A DNA stretch of 64,000 nt from contig NC_063285.1 in the NCBI RefSeq assembly GCF_910591885.1, forward strand, positions 6,481,395 to 6,545,394, read 5' to 3'. This DNA is from Bombus terrestris (taxonomy: Eukaryota > Arthropoda > Insecta > Hymenoptera > Apidae). A program made the position numbers and the translations under genes. Shown piece by piece: positions 11,291 through 22,505 of the stretch; positions within the stretch are counted from its first letter, which is position 1, and each line of letters begins with the position of its first letter. The notes below the pieces were generated by a model. The model made no database searches, had not been told where the DNA came from, and saw only the letters and a program-made list of their open reading frames with translations.

Positions 11291-11900
11291 TTTTATAGTT
11301 TCGTCCTCGTTCTTACGAGGCGGGCGGAAACGAATAAAATACCCATGTCTCTGTCTGAAACATTTGTCACGTAAGAGACACAAGAAATCATCAAATTGAC
11401 AGATCACTGGTGATCTCCTCGCGTCGCAGTTCGAACGTTTCACAAATAAGGTAAAAAATTGAGCTTTAAATATGGTAGTAAAGTATATTGTACTGTATAT
11501 TGTAAAAAGGCGTTGAGTGCTGATTTTGGAGGGTTCTTATACTAAGGTTTGGTCTCTCTGGAGAGGTTATATCAACGGGTGTATATCGGAGGCGGCTAAT
11601 CTGTTACTATCTGATTATTATTTCGATGGCTGTGACATGCAGGATGTTTTGTCTACCCTATTATTGCTTCTGAGCGTGTGATACATTCATAACGTATCAC
11701 GCATATGTAGAACGACAATGCCCTTCTTGTCTTCCATGTTGCTTTATCATGACTCAACTTTCGAACCATTTCTTCTATGTTTTCGGTATATGCGTGTCAA
11801 GAACTGTTTACATGACCGTGATCCTAATTTCACGTAATCGACATCAATAGGATCGTTCATTAGGGCGCACGGTTTCCATGTATAATGTTTAATTTTTGTT
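11291..11900. repeat. Segmental duplication copy 1, right part
   Basis: Matches 35420-35486 and 36199-36420. Landmarks are CTCGTTCTTACGAGGC, ATGTCTCTGTCTG, CTGTTTACATGACCGTG and CAATAGGATCGTTCATT. This copy shows the uninterrupted target of the LINE inserted at 35487-36198. Confidence 0.65.
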
Positions 11901-12297
11901 TATAACTTTGTATTTTGAATTTCTTCACATAGCCTAGGGCTTTGGACATTAATCACCAAATTGTGAAAAAATGAAAAGATATAAAATTCAACGTTTTAAC
12001 GCAAATCGTTACCCGATTAAAAATAGTTCGTGAATCTTTTGCTCAAACTGTAGAAAAAGATGGAGTATATAAAATGAAGAATTACCTGTAAACATCAAAC
12101 AGGAAGTAGACATTCTTAAATTTGTTTGAGTTGCCGATGTTATAAGTTATCCTACTGCCACGTCTCGTGCTTCACAAGAGCCGTAACGCGAGGCAGAAAA
12201 AGAATACATAATAACTCGCGAATAGTGTGAGCCACAACTCTTGGCCAAATGGAATTAAAAAGAGGAAACTTAAGGAAAATAAAACTTACAAATACTT

Positions 12298-12526
12298 TGA
12301 GGTGGAATATTGTAGTGCGTGATGATTGTAGTTGCCGGCTGTAGGTAGCAGCTGTCGCTGCTGGGGTACTGCTAATTATTCTTCTATTTTGATGCGTGGA
12401 AGAAAAATAGGACTACGGGCGCCGAGTCCCGAACGTTTGGAACCTAGAGCGCTAACAACATTGCTACCGTGTCCGTTGCTAGTTAGTGTCGAGTGGCGGT
12501 ATTTGTTGTCGAGTGCCGCCACAACA
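12298..12526 (-). mobile_element. Element K copy C, uninterrupted
   Basis: About 229 bp. On the minus strand it starts TGTTGTGGC and ends CCACCTCA. It contains GTTAGCGC and GAACGTTTGG-type core sequence, but the B-box-like segment is deleted, so it could not be transcribed from that promoter. It sits inside R4. No clear TSD. Confidence 0.6.
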
Positions 12527-12867
12527 TTAATGTCACAATAAAACAACAAATGTATAAACATAAAATTAGAATATTATTAAAACCTGACCTAAGATTATCG
12601 AAATCGAAACAAGGAACCATGAGACGTCCGCTGATACCCATCGCCTTGCGCGCGCTCTCCCCTTCACAATATACAGTACAATAAGCAGACAACGAAAGTT
12701 GAGCATCAGCAGGGACAAGCAACTTGCACGTGCCGAAAGAAAATATGACTCATCACTAGAAGAATTAAAAGCTGCAAGGATTTCTAAAAGGGAAACTTCA
12801 GAAACATTTCCACGAAAACCACGTCAGCGGAAAAAAGAAATCCCAACACTTTTGGAAGGACACCAGT

Positions 12868-13698
12868 TTTTTTTTTTATTTATTAGAATATTTACAATCA
12901 ATTCTCGTTGAGAATTTTCAGTAACTTAATTTGGCGTGATACAATGACATGGATTATAATAGTTTTATATTGTTGGTTCTAGTAGAAACTAAGGATTTAA
13001 TCTAGGGGGTATTTTCTTTTTAGTCTGCGGATCTGGTCCGTCGTGTCCAGTAGTTGGGTGACTAATGGGTTGTGGTGGTTGTTGACTCTTGTGTTATATC
13101 TGCTTCTGGACTTGTGTATTTCATCTTTGACTGAAGGTATCTTGAGGTCACGGTGGATTGTTTCGTTGGTAACATACCAGGGTGCATTTAATAGGGATCT
13201 TAGCATTTTCGATTGGAAGTGTTGGAGTATTTCAATGTTGGAATTACTTGCTGTTCCCCATAGTTGGATTCCGTAGGTCCAGACAGGTTTTATTACGGCC
13301 TTGTAGAGGGTTATTTTGTTCTGTATGTTTAGTTTGGAGCGTCGGCCCGTGAGCCAATAGAATTTTCTTAGTTTTTCCTTTAGTTGCGTTGTTTTATCTG
13401 AGATATGTTTTTTTCAAGTTAGCCTCCTGTCCAGGGTCATGCCCAGGTATCTTACTGAGTCCTTGCTTGGGATTATTGTGTTGTTAATGGTGACCTGGGG
13501 GCAGGTTTGTTTTCGGAGCGTGAAGGTTACATGAGAGGATTTTTTTTCGTTTATTTTGAAGCCCCATTTTTGGAACCACTTTTCCATGGAGTCGAGACTT
13601 CGCTGGAGAGTGGATGAGGCAATTGCCGGGTCCTCCCCCGTGGCAAGGGGGCAACACATCTATCCTGGTAAACGACCATCACACAAAAAAACGCAAGC
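12868..13698 (-). mobile_element. Jockey-like LINE J2, 5'-truncated
   Basis: A minus-strand 831-bp insertion with a 15-bp TSD, TGGAAGGACACCAGT (12853-12867 and 13699-13713), and an A tail (T-run at 12867-12877). It encodes the C-terminal part of ORF2: a KWGFKINEKKSSHVTFTL block after the RT palm, an RYLGMTLD block, and the C-terminal APWYVTNETIHRDLKIP region. Stops and frame breaks occur between the two reading frames (13414-13659 and 12997-13206). No EN or RT catalytic motif remains. Confidence 0.9.
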
Positions 13699-13979
13699 TG
13701 GAAGGACACCAGTAAAAATGAATATTGCAGCGTCCGCAGAAATAATTACGTGTCGAAACTCCGCGTATTTTGGAATAAACCGTCACTGACAATTATTCCG
13801 TGATAGTTTGTAGTATAAATAAGCGCAGCCACTTAGGGTTAGTAGAGTTTTTCAATTAAGTGGTAGTTAGTTTTTTGCAGTTGAGTAAAGAATTAGTTGA
13901 GAATTAATATCAAGTGCAGAAGAACTTTTTTCTTTATCTGAATAATACTAACAGTGTAGAGTAGAGATACGACAAAAAA

Positions 13980-14380
13980 AAAAAAGAAAAATCGGCGGGC
14001 AAGAGAGAGAAAATAAACGGAAACGTAAAGGTAGAACGGGTGCTGATAGGCGAGGATTTCAACGCAAGAACAGGAAAGGTAGGTTTCTTCTGAAGCGAAG
14101 GAGTAGAGAAAGAGGAAACGAAAAAGTCAGAAGATACAGTAAAGGACACAGAAGGAATAAACCTGTTGGAAATGGTGGAAGAGAACGGATGAAAAATTTC
14201 AGACGAGAGTATGGAAGGGAACAATATAAGGGATTACAATTTCATCGGCGAGAAGAATAGTTGAGTAACCGATTACGTAATAATACAGCCAATGACAAAA
14301 CACCGAATTAGAATCAGACTACTTAACAACGGGGGTGCAAAAATATAGAGGAAATAGCTCGAAAATTCAAAGTGAAGAGC
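13980..14380 (+). pseudogene. LINE endonuclease fragment, different family
   Basis: Plus-strand reading frames near 14030 read VLIGEDFNARTGK, the conserved apurinic endonuclease loop (usually GGDFNA) of several insect non-LTR elements. Downstream come EGINLLEMVEENG and an NFIGEKNS-VTDYVI region typical of the same domain. Internal stops are present. The purine-rich leader at 13974-14010 belongs to the same fragment or its junction. Confidence 0.6.
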
Positions 14381-14893
14381 AGTGGGAAAAAAGAATGGGT
14401 GGCAGGAGTAGAATTCGGAAAAGAAATCGGATATAGCCTCCATCGATTAACATACTCGAGAAACAGTCCAAAAGGATCGATATGGCAGTACGGCATGGCT
14501 GTCCTGACCTGGCTCTAAAAACATTCAATCCTGAAGATCTTTTAGATCAGAAGAGAAAGTTAGTAAATTGACATTATTTTGTATTTTCGTTACGCTTTTT
14601 CTTTAGGGTTCTATAGATTTTCATTAAATCAGTTAGCTTGTAACTTTTAACTTTTGTAAACCTTTTTCCTAAATTCCTTATATTCTTATCACATTTGGAA
14701 GTATTTTAGTAAACTATACTTATCAGCATTGCTAATTTGTACTTTTCAAGTTGTAAAATTTCTAAGTAATGGTGTTATTTCCATTGTCCAAAACGAGTCA
14801 TAGTTCTGAACAAATGCTTTCGAACAAATGCTCATGTTACAGTAAAAAAAGAAGAAATGCAATATTTTATTAATCGATACTGATACATATTAT
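14381..14893. other. Unassigned AT-rich region
   Basis: No gene recognised. The first 120 bp may extend the LINE fragment but stop codons prevent a call. Confidence 0.35.
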
Positions 14894-15408
14894 TGTAGTA
14901 TCGTGGGCAAAAGGCCCAAGATATCGGCCGAACCGTATACAAAGTGGCGAGAGCCGTGGCGCCGTCGAGTACATCAATGTGTCGTCGGTCCTTTCGAGTG
15001 GACAGTTTTGTGGAAAGAGCCTGCGTGACCCTGGCCACGGGGTTTCGGGACACGTGTTCGATGGGACGAGAAAAGACAAAGAGACGCTAAGGCTAGAGTT
15101 AGTTGAGACGCCAGCGAGAACGAATGCAAAAGGCGTGCAGTATGAGTTGAGAAGCGAGAGCGTGCGAGTGCAGATGCCGAAGACGAGAGTTGTAGAGTTG
15201 CTAGCGTTGTAAAGAGATCGAGTTGTTAGAGTTATAGAGTTGCGAGAGTGATTTGAGCGGAATAAGACTTTTGTGTTTTAGTTCAAGTTGAACATTTATC
15301 GTTCTATGTCCAATTAATCTCTGTTATTTTCATTTATCTTAATAAATAGTATTAGGAGAATTTTACAAATCTAAATTATTCTAATCCTATCCTTTTTCCG
15401 ATACTACA
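14894..15408 (+). mobile_element. Solo LTR, family G, TSD TTAT
   Basis: 515 bp. It begins TGTAGTATCG, ends CGATACTACA (a perfect 10-bp terminal inverted pair), and is flanked by 4-bp direct repeats TTAT (14890-14893, 15409-15412). An AATAAA signal lies near the 3' end, and a cryptic GAGTTG-type repeat occupies about 15185-15260. Related copies at 36486-37078 and 40447-40702 are inverted. Confidence 0.85.
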
Positions 15409-15553
15409 TTATATAAAGTGCTTTTGGACATTTCGAAATGTATGGAACAAGCTGTAACCGCAGATTCGGATTTTCAAAGTGCCGGAATCGCTCAGCGCCG
15501 AGAGCAAAATCGAGTAGGATGACGTCGTGTAGAGATCTTCAATGAATTAAAAG

Positions 15554-15797
15554 TGTTAGGTAGATGATACATTCACACTGTACATGTGAATGTGTGAGAA
15601 AGCGTCAGAGGGCGTCCAGGTCAGAGTTGAGACAAAAGGCGGTTGGAAGCCGTTAGAAGAATTTGATGGAGTAGGTTGACAACAAGCGTGAGTGCAAGAA
15701 GGTTGTCGAGGTCTTCAGAGTTTAATATATATGTATAGCTGTTGTGTGTGAATAAAGCAAACTATTTGTATTTCCGAATCCTCTCTATACCTTAACA
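15554..15797 (+). mobile_element. Solo LTR, family F, TSD AAAAG
   Basis: 244 bp. It starts TGTTAGGTAGATG and ends CCTTAACA, flanked by 5-bp duplications AAAAG (15549-15553, 15798-15802). It contains GAATAAAGC near the 3' end. The second copy, 37993-38239, is clearly homologous over its whole length and has its own different TSD. Confidence 0.9.
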
Positions 15798-15802
15798 AAA
15801 AG

Positions 15803-16244
15803 AAAACAATGAACTTCCGTTTAACATATATTACACAACCAGAATTAACGGTGCTGGACGACCAGACTTTACGCAAACAATTATAAAAGACGAGATAAAG
15901 AACAAACGATAACGACGAAGACAACTGAAATAATTCTAATTTTCCTAAAAATTAGACTGAAAAGTCTTTCTAATGTGACGTAAAGCGCGTTTTGAATATC
16001 GGGTTTGATCTTGGCGAATTTACTCTTTATTTCAAGGACTCCGACAAGCTTGAGCAGCGAAAAATGCGTTTTTGTAAGCTCGGTTACACGACTGTTCTAG
16101 AAATTGAGCGGTGTTACACATAACGAGTGCGGAAAAGATAGGCGCAGGACTTGACCCATATTCAAATTAACGGAGAAAATGAAAATTTATCCTACTCGAA
16201 TCTCGAGCACGAGATTTACATTACTGAATATAGGACATGACTGT
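15803..16244. other. Unassigned spacer
   Basis: No gene or repeat recognised between the family F LTR and the A tail of the first LINE. Confidence 0.4.
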
Positions 16245-17837
16245 ATTTTTTTTTTTATTTATTTATTAAAATTCACAATTTGTCCAATTTGGACATTTGG
16301 TGGAATTTTTTAACGGTTAAATTAGCATGTTGGTGGCTACCCCCAGCGGGGTACCATCCTCGTGTTTCTTAGGTTATGTCCTTTATAAGGTCTGCTGGGT
16401 GCTTCCTTTTTAGTCTTCTGTCCATATTTATGATTTTGTATGTTTCCGCAGCTAGCCGGTTTATGTGTGTTGCTATTCTTGATTTGTATTTTTCTGAGTA
16501 TCTGCTAATTTCTTCCTTGACCGTTGGGATTCCCAGGTCCCTTCGTATATCTTCGTTTCTGACGTACCAAGGTCCGTTTACTATTGTCCTGAGGATTTTA
16601 GCCTGTATTACCTCTATTTTGTTTATATGGCTCATTGCTGCCGTCCCCCATAGTCGTATTCCGTACGTCCAGATTGGTTTTATGATCGTTTTATATATTT
16701 TTAATTTGTTTTCTGTGCTTAGTTTGGATTTTCGGCTTGTTAGCCAATGCATTTGTCTTCTTGTTTTCTGTATTTTTTCTACTATTGATTTGATGTGTAG
16801 TTTCCAGGTGAGTTTTTGATCTAAGTGGAGTCCTAGGTATTTGACATGCTTTGTTTGCGTTATATGCGTGCCGTTCAGAAGGATGTTTGGTGGTATCTTT
16901 TTTTCGTAGCGTGAATGTAATATGGTTGCATTTATTGGGGTTTGCTTTCATTTGTTTTTCTTGTAGCCACTTTTCTATTTTTATGATATGTTCTTGTAGT
17001 AATTTGACTGCCGTTTCTGGGTTCGTATGCCTGACTAGTATAGCTGTGTCGTCCGCGAATGTCAGTACTGTGCTATTGGTAGCTGTTGGTACGTTCGCCG
17101 TGTATAACGTGTATCGTATTGGGCCTAGGACGCTTCCTTGTGGTACCCCGGCCTTGATGTCTTTAACTTGAGAATGTGTGTCCTTGATTTTTATTACGAA
17201 GGTTCTGCTGCTTAGGTAGGATTTTATTAATTGGTGTATTTGCTCCGGGAATTGTTTCCTAATTGTTTGTAGTAGACTTTCATGGTTAATTTTATCGAAT
17301 GCTTTCTCTATGTCTATAAAGAGGGCTGTGCAGTATTCCTTGTTTTCTAGTGCTACTATTATTTCGTTTATAAGCCTGTGCATTTGCTCTATCGTGGAGT
17401 GTTTGTCTCTGAAACCAAATTGGTGATCCGGTATTAGTTTTTTTGTCTCTATTATTGTTTTTATCCGGCAATATATTATTTTTTCCAGTATTTTGGAAAA
17501 TACTGGAAGCAGAGATATTGGTCTGTAAGATGCACTTTGGTGCGGGTCTTTGCCTGGTTTATGTAACATTTTGATCTGTGCTAATTTCCATGGTTTGGGG
17601 AAGTATTGAATTCTTAGAATTGCATTGAATATTATTGTCATTAGTCTTATTGCTTTTGGCGGAAGGTTTTTCAAGATTTTACCATTGATTAGGTCGATAC
17701 CTGGCGCTTTGTTGTTTTTTGTTTTATCAATTATGTTTCTAATTTCTTCTGCTGATGTTTTAGGTATGGTGTATTCCTTGTCGGTTGTGGTAATAGTGGT
17801 TTGTGGATCCTCCTCCGTATGACTTTTGAGGTTGCTG
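16245..17837 (-). mobile_element. Jockey-like LINE J1, copy I, 5'-truncated
   Basis: Minus strand, ending in a long A tail (T-run at 16245-16256). It contains most of the reverse transcriptase and the whole C-terminal domain of ORF2, split by a frameshift near 16.9 kb into 16691-17674 and 16369-16752. RT motifs are SYRPISLL, LFIDIEKAFDKINH, AGVPQGSVLGP and the catalytic FADDTAI. It is nearly identical to copy II, so it is young. Its truncated 5' end abuts the A tail of copy II with no intervening host sequence. A strong hairpin (stem TACCCC/GGGGTA, 16338-16353) lies in the 3' UTR. Confidence 0.92.
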
Positions 17838-17965
17838 TTTTTTTTTTTTTTTTATTTATTTATTAAAATTCACAATTTGTCCAATTTGGACATTTGGTGG
17901 AATTCTTTAACGGTTAAATTAGCATGTTGGTGGCTACCCCCAGCGGGGTACCATCCTCGTGTTTC

Positions 17966-19270
17966 TTAGGTTATGTCCTTTATAAGGTCTGCTGGGTGCT
18001 TCCTTTTTAGTCTTCTGTCCATATTTATGATTTTGTATGTTTCCGCAGCTGGCCGGTTTATGTGTGTTGCTATTCTTGATTTGTATTTCTCGGAGTATCT
18101 GCTGATTTCTTCCTTGACCGTTGGGATTCCCAGGTCCCTTCGTATATCTTCGTTTCTGACGTACCAAGGTCCGTTTACTATTGTCCTGAGGATTTTAGCC
18201 TGTATTACCTCTATTTTGTTTATATGGCTCATTGCTGCCGTCCCCCATAGTCGTATTCCGTACGTCCAGATTGGTTTTATGATCGTTTTATATATTTTTA
18301 ATTTGTTTTCTGTGCTTAGTTTGGATTTTCGGCTTGTTAGCCAATGCATTTGTCTTCTTGTTTTCTGTATTTTTTCTACTATTGATTTGATGTGTAGTTT
18401 CCAGGTGAGTTTTTGATCTAAGTGGAGTCCTAGGTATTTGACATGCTTTGTTTGCGTTATATGCGTGCCGTTCAATAGGATGTTTGGTGGTATCTTTTTC
18501 CGTAGCGTGAATGTAATATGGTTGCATTTATTGGGGTTTGCTTTTATTTGTTTTTCTTGTAGCCAATTTTCTATTTTTACGATATGTTCTTGTAGTATTT
18601 TGACTGCCGTTTCTGGGTTAGTATGCCTGACTAGTATAGCTGTGTCGTCCGCGAATGTCAATACTGTGCTGTTGGTAGTTGTTGGTATGTTCGCCGTGTA
18701 TAATGTGTATAGTATTGGGCCTAGGACGCTTCCTTGTGGTACCCCGGCCTTGATGTCTTTAACTTGAGAATGTGTGTCCTTGATTTTTATTACGAAGGTT
18801 CTGCTGCTTAGGTAGGATTTTATTAAGTGGTGTATTTGCTCCAGGAATTGTTTCTTAATTGTTTGTAGTAGATTTTCATGGTTAATTTTATCGAATGCTT
18901 TCTCTATGTCTATAAAGAGGGCTGTGCAGTATTCCTTGTTTTCTAGTGCTACTATTATTTCGTTTATAAGCCTGTGCATTTGCTCTATCGTGGAGTGTTT
19001 GTTTCTGAAACCAAATTGGTGATCCGGTATTAGTTTTTTTGTCTCTATTATTGGTTTTATGCGGTCGTATATTATCTTTTCCAGTATTTTGGAAAATACT
19101 GGAAGCAGTGATATTGGTCTGTAAGATGCAGTTTGGTGCGGGTCTTTGCCTGGTTTATGTAACATTTTGATGTGTGCTAATTTCCATGGTTTGGGGAAGT
19201 ATTGAATTCTTAGAATTGCATTGAATATTATCGTTATTAGTCTTATTGCTTTTGGCGGAAGGTTTTTCAA
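17966..19270 (-). CDS. LINE J1 copy II ORF2, RT and C-terminal domain
   Basis: 434 codons from an internal methionine. The RT reads in order SYRPISLLPVFSKILEKI, a DHQFGFRNKHSTIEQ block, LFIDIEKAFDKINH, AGVPQGSVLGPILY, and FADDTAILVRH with both catalytic aspartates. The C-terminal thumb-like region has KYLGLHLDQKLTWK, and the tail ends RRLKRKHPADLIKDIT. The true ORF starts well upstream (endonuclease at about 21 kb), so this is the intact 3' portion of a broken gene. In the live element it would reverse-transcribe its own RNA at a nicked target. Family assignment is firm; the clade name Jockey is by motif similarity. Confidence 0.88.
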   Translation of the reverse strand: MKNLPPKAIRLITIIFNAILRIQYFPKPWKLAHIKMLHKPGKDPHQTASYRPISLLPVFSKILEKIIYDRIKPIIETKKLIPDHQFGFRNKHSTIEQMHRLINEIIVALENKEYCTALFIDIEKAFDKINHENLLQTIKKQFLEQIHHLIKSYLSSRTFVIKIKDTHSQVKDIKAGVPQGSVLGPILYTLYTANIPTTTNSTVLTFADDTAILVRHTNPETAVKILQEHIVKIENWLQEKQIKANPNKCNHITFTLRKKIPPNILLNGTHITQTKHVKYLGLHLDQKLTWKLHIKSIVEKIQKTRRQMHWLTSRKSKLSTENKLKIYKTIIKPIWTYGIRLWGTAAMSHINKIEVIQAKILRTIVNGPWYVRNEDIRRDLGIPTVKEEISRYSEKYKSRIATHINRPAAETYKIINMDRRLKRKHPADLIKDIT

Positions 19271-19517
19271 GATTTTACCATTGATTAGGTCGATTCCTGG
19301 CGCTTTGTTGTTTTTTGTTTTATCAATTATGTTTCTAATTTCTTGTGCCGATGTTTTAGGTATGGTGTATTCCTTGTCGGCTGTGGTAGTAGTGGTTTGT
19401 GGATCCTCCTCCGTATGACTTTTGAGGTTGCTGTTGTTGATAATCTGTGGTATAAATGTGTTGCAGAGGTGGCTGGAGAATTCTTCAGCTTGTTCTTCGT
19501 TGCTTCTTGCCCATGTG

Positions 19518-20055
19518 TTATCTGCTTTTCTGATTGCTGCGACGGGTATTATTGGCTTCTTTATTTTTTTTCGTGGCTTTCCATAGTGAGTAGTTGGTGT
19601 TCTCGTGTGTAGAGGGTGTTCCTATGAACTTTGCGAATTCGTTATTGCTGTGCTCCTTTATTTTGTTTTTTATTTCCTTTGCAAGTTTGTTGAAGTGTTT
19701 TTTGTTTTCTCGGGTTCTGTATTTTTTCCATTTTGCTTTTGCTTTTCTTTTTTCTCTGATTTTGTCGAGTATTTCTTGCGGGATTGTTATTGTTTGTCTG
19801 CAGGTTGATTCGGGTGTAGTGGTTGTCCTTGCTGCTCCTTGAATAGTTGCTGTTAATGTTGCTACTGCCTGTTCTATGTGTTCAGGAGTTTTCAACGGGA
19901 TGTTGCAGTTTATTTTGCTTTCTATTATTTCTTTGAAAGTTTGCCAATTGGTGGTTTTATTGCATAGTGTTTCTGGTTTGCTATAGTGTATTGGTTTGTT
20001 TCTGTATTCAATTATTATGGGTGTATGATCGGAGCTGAGCTCAAGGTTGGGTGTT
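19518..20055 (-). pseudogene. LINE J1 copy II ORF2, end of endonuclease and linker
   Basis: Minus-strand codons from KLKITPNLELSSDHTPIII, which contains the SDH motif closing the endonuclease domain, through a lysine-rich linker to the A-run frameshift near 19565. An apparent 342-codon ORF here is an artefact: its first half (20546-20066) is antisense sequence of the nested inverted insertion. Confidence 0.85.
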
Positions 20056-20065
20056 ATTTTTAGTT

Positions 20066-20674
20066 TGTCAAAGCATGTCAAATACCTAGGACTCCACTTA
20101 GATACACAACTCACATGGAAACTACATATCAAATCAATAGTAGAAAAAATACAGAAAACAAAGAGACAAATGCATTGGCTAACAAGCCGAAAATCCAAAT
20201 TAAGCATAGAAAATAAATTAAAAATATATAAAACGATCATAAAACCAATCTGGACGTACAGAATACCATTATGGGGGACGGCAGCAATGAGCCATATAAA
20301 CAAAATAGAGGTAATACAGGCTAAAATCCTTAGAACAATAGTAAACGGACCTTGGTACGTCAGAAACGAAGATATACGGAGGGACCTGGGAATCCCAACG
20401 GTCAAGGAAGAAATTAGCAGATACTCAGAAAAATACAAATCAAGAATAGCAACACACCCAAACCGGCTAGCTGCGGAAACGTACAAAACCATAAACAAGG
20501 ACAGAAGACTAAAAAGGAAGCACCCAGCAGACCTTATAAAGGACATAACCTAGCAAACACGAGGATGGTACCCCGCTGGGGGTAGCCACCAACATGCTAA
20601 TATAACTTTTAAAAAATTCCACCAAATGTCCAAATTGGACAAATTGTGAATTTCAATAAATAAATAAAAAAAAA
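20066..20674 (+). mobile_element. LINE J1 copy nested inside copy II, inverted
   Basis: A 609-bp 5'-truncated insertion in the opposite orientation to its host. It covers the last about 155 codons of ORF2 (HVKYLGLHLDTQLTWK to RKHPADLIKDIT), the 3' UTR hairpin (TACCCC/GGGGTA near 20570) and a short A tail. It is flanked by a 10-bp TSD ATTTTTAGTT (20056-20065 and 20675-20684). The orientation and TSD demonstrate target-primed insertion after copy II was in place. Confidence 0.93.
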
Positions 20675-21300
20675 ATTTTTAGTTCGTTTGTGTTTAGTCC
20701 CCTTGTAACTGCAAAGTCGAGAAGATCTGGTTTTTTGTTCAGGTCAGTCGGCCAATATGTCGGTGTTCCTGTGGATAATATATTGAGGTTACTATTTCTA
20801 ATGTATTTCTCCAGTGTTCTGCCTCGAGGTGTAATGTTTCTTGACCCCCACAGCGTGTGCTTTGAGTTGTAGTCTCCCGCTGCGATGTAGTTGTCCCCTA
20901 GGTGCTGGAAGTATTCTTCCTACATTTGTGATGTTATTTTGTGTCGCGGAGGCACATATACTGCTGACAACTGAAAGTAGTTGCTGCTAGTTTGAACTGT
21001 AACGGTGGTTGCTTGTCAATATTCCTTATTAACTGGGCTGTGTAGATAATGTTTGATATCGTTTCTGACTATCACTGCTGTTCCTCCGTGAGCTTTTCCT
21101 GAGGGGTGTTTGGTATCATATATGGTGTAGTATGGTATTTTCATGTAGCTTTTTGTAGTGAAGTGTGCTTCTGAGACAAGTAGTATGTCTATATTGTTAT
21201 TATATATGAATATTTTAATTTCAAGGGCCCGTTGTTGTAGGCCGTTTGAGTTACAGGTTGCTATTTTCAACTTGTCCGTTTTTATTTTTTGCTTAGCACG
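20675..21300 (-). pseudogene. LINE J1 copy II ORF2 N-terminal endonuclease
   Basis: Minus strand. ATCNSNGLQQRALEIK, LLVSEAHF and HPSGKAHGGTAVIVRN match the apurinic endonuclease of copy III. An in-frame stop follows NKEY near 21015, and open sequence then resumes to the nested insertion at 20674. There is no ATG near the start. As in copy III the frame opens across the ORF1 stop through AGCAAAAAATAAAAACGG. Confidence 0.82.
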
Positions 21301-21639
21301 TTTGTAAGCAGTTGCAGCATGACTGTTATTTGTTTCGTTTGCTGTCTGAGTACTGCGTTTTGTTAGCTTATCATTCCGGTTAGTATTTCGGTGTTCTTTA
21401 TGGATTGTTTGAGAAGTTCTTTGATTTCTGTAGTGTCGTTGCTACTGTTGTTGTGATATTGGTTGTCTGGTGTCGGTTGACTGATTACTTGCGCGTAGCT
21501 ACGACTACCAAAGGTGTTGGTGCTGATGTGTTTAGTGTTTCTTGCGTGCTCTGTATTTGGTATTGTTTCGGGTTTTGTGCTGTCCTGTTGGACTTGTATG
21601 TTAGTGTATGTCCTGTTTCGTAGCGGCGGGAACAGGTTG

Positions 21640-22505
21640 CGTTGTAATTGTTTCCTAGCTTCACAACCTTTATAGCTGGCTGGGTGTTTTCCGTTGCAGT
21701 TATAGCATCTGACCTCCTCTATTTTTCACGTGGATAGGTAGCGTATCGGAAGATGATTTTTTGCGCATTTAGCGCATGCCGGGGTTCTATTCCAATTGTT
21801 TTTTGTGTGGCCGTATTGCTGGCACCTTATGCATTGTGGGATGTCTTTTTTATGTCTAGGTGGCTCCACTTTTACTATTGTGTTTAGTAATTTTTCTATA
21901 TCGTATATGTCTTTGTTGTTGTTTCTAGGTTCTAGTTCGACTAGGAATAGCGGTAATGGCTGTTTGGTACCGTACTTGTTAATGTTGTTAATTGACCTTA
22001 TCTGGTGTCCGATTTTTGCAAGTTCTTCGCTTATTTTGTCGGTATTTGTTTTTGGGTGTAATCCCCTGATTACTGCTTTGTAGATTTTGTCGGTTTTGAG
22101 CTTGTAGGTGTGATACGCTGTGTTTTTATCCTTTAGTGATTTTGTCACTTTTCTGAATGTTTCTGGGGTGTTGGTTTGCACTTTCACCTGGTCTATTTTT
22201 ATCTGTTTGATAACATAGTTATCTTTCCCTGCAGTGTTGTTTAGTAGTTCGATGAGGGGATCAGTCATTGTTTTTTTTCAAGTGTTTCAGTTTTCCTCGC
22301 GCTTGCGAACGGGGTTACCTTGCGTTTTTTGCTGGAAGTTGCCTCCGTCCAGCTTTCTTCGTGGTGTATTGGTTCATTGACCTCTCCGTCGGCTTGTGTT
22401 GTTTCCATGATATCGTCTTTCTTCTCTACATATGTAGAGTCTGTAGCTCTATTTATAAAATATGTGTCTCCTGAGTTGGTTATTTTTATTGGTGGAATCT
22501 GCATG
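21640..22505 (-). pseudogene. LINE J1 copy II ORF1 (gag-like)
   Basis: Starts MQIPPIKI at 22505. A first frame ends near 22265, then MTDPLIELLNN to CAKNHLP (22268-21726) continues in another frame. It has a PRE_C2HC-like region (RGLHPKTNTDKISEELAKIGHQIR) followed by zinc knuckles (CIRCQQYGHTKNN, whose last cysteine is replaced by Asn-Trp, then CAKCAKNH). About 40 codons present in copy III are missing between the two frames. The protein would bind element RNA. Confidence 0.85.

Larger units (their letters stand above)
12160..13960 (+). repeat. Interspersed repeat R4, copy 1, interrupted twice
   Basis: Sequence recurring at 51440-52490 and, inverted, at 44340-45310. Shared landmarks are AACTCGCGAATAG, GAGCCACAACTC, AATAAGCAGA, GGAAGGACACCAG and a TATAAATAAG box before GCCACTTAG. 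The TATA-like box suggests an LTR or other promoter-bearing repeat, but termini are not defined. Copy 1 is broken by element K copy C and by a LINE (12868-13698). Confidence 0.55.

Noticed and set aside
16376..16819. 147-codon plus-strand ORF, duplicated at 17973-18416
   Set aside because: Exact antisense of the LINE ORF2 C-terminal region on the minus strand. It is duplicated because the LINE is.
19518..20546. 342-codon minus-strand ORF as a novel gene
   Set aside because: A chimera: its first half is antisense of the nested inverted LINE copy and its second half is the genuine LINE linker.
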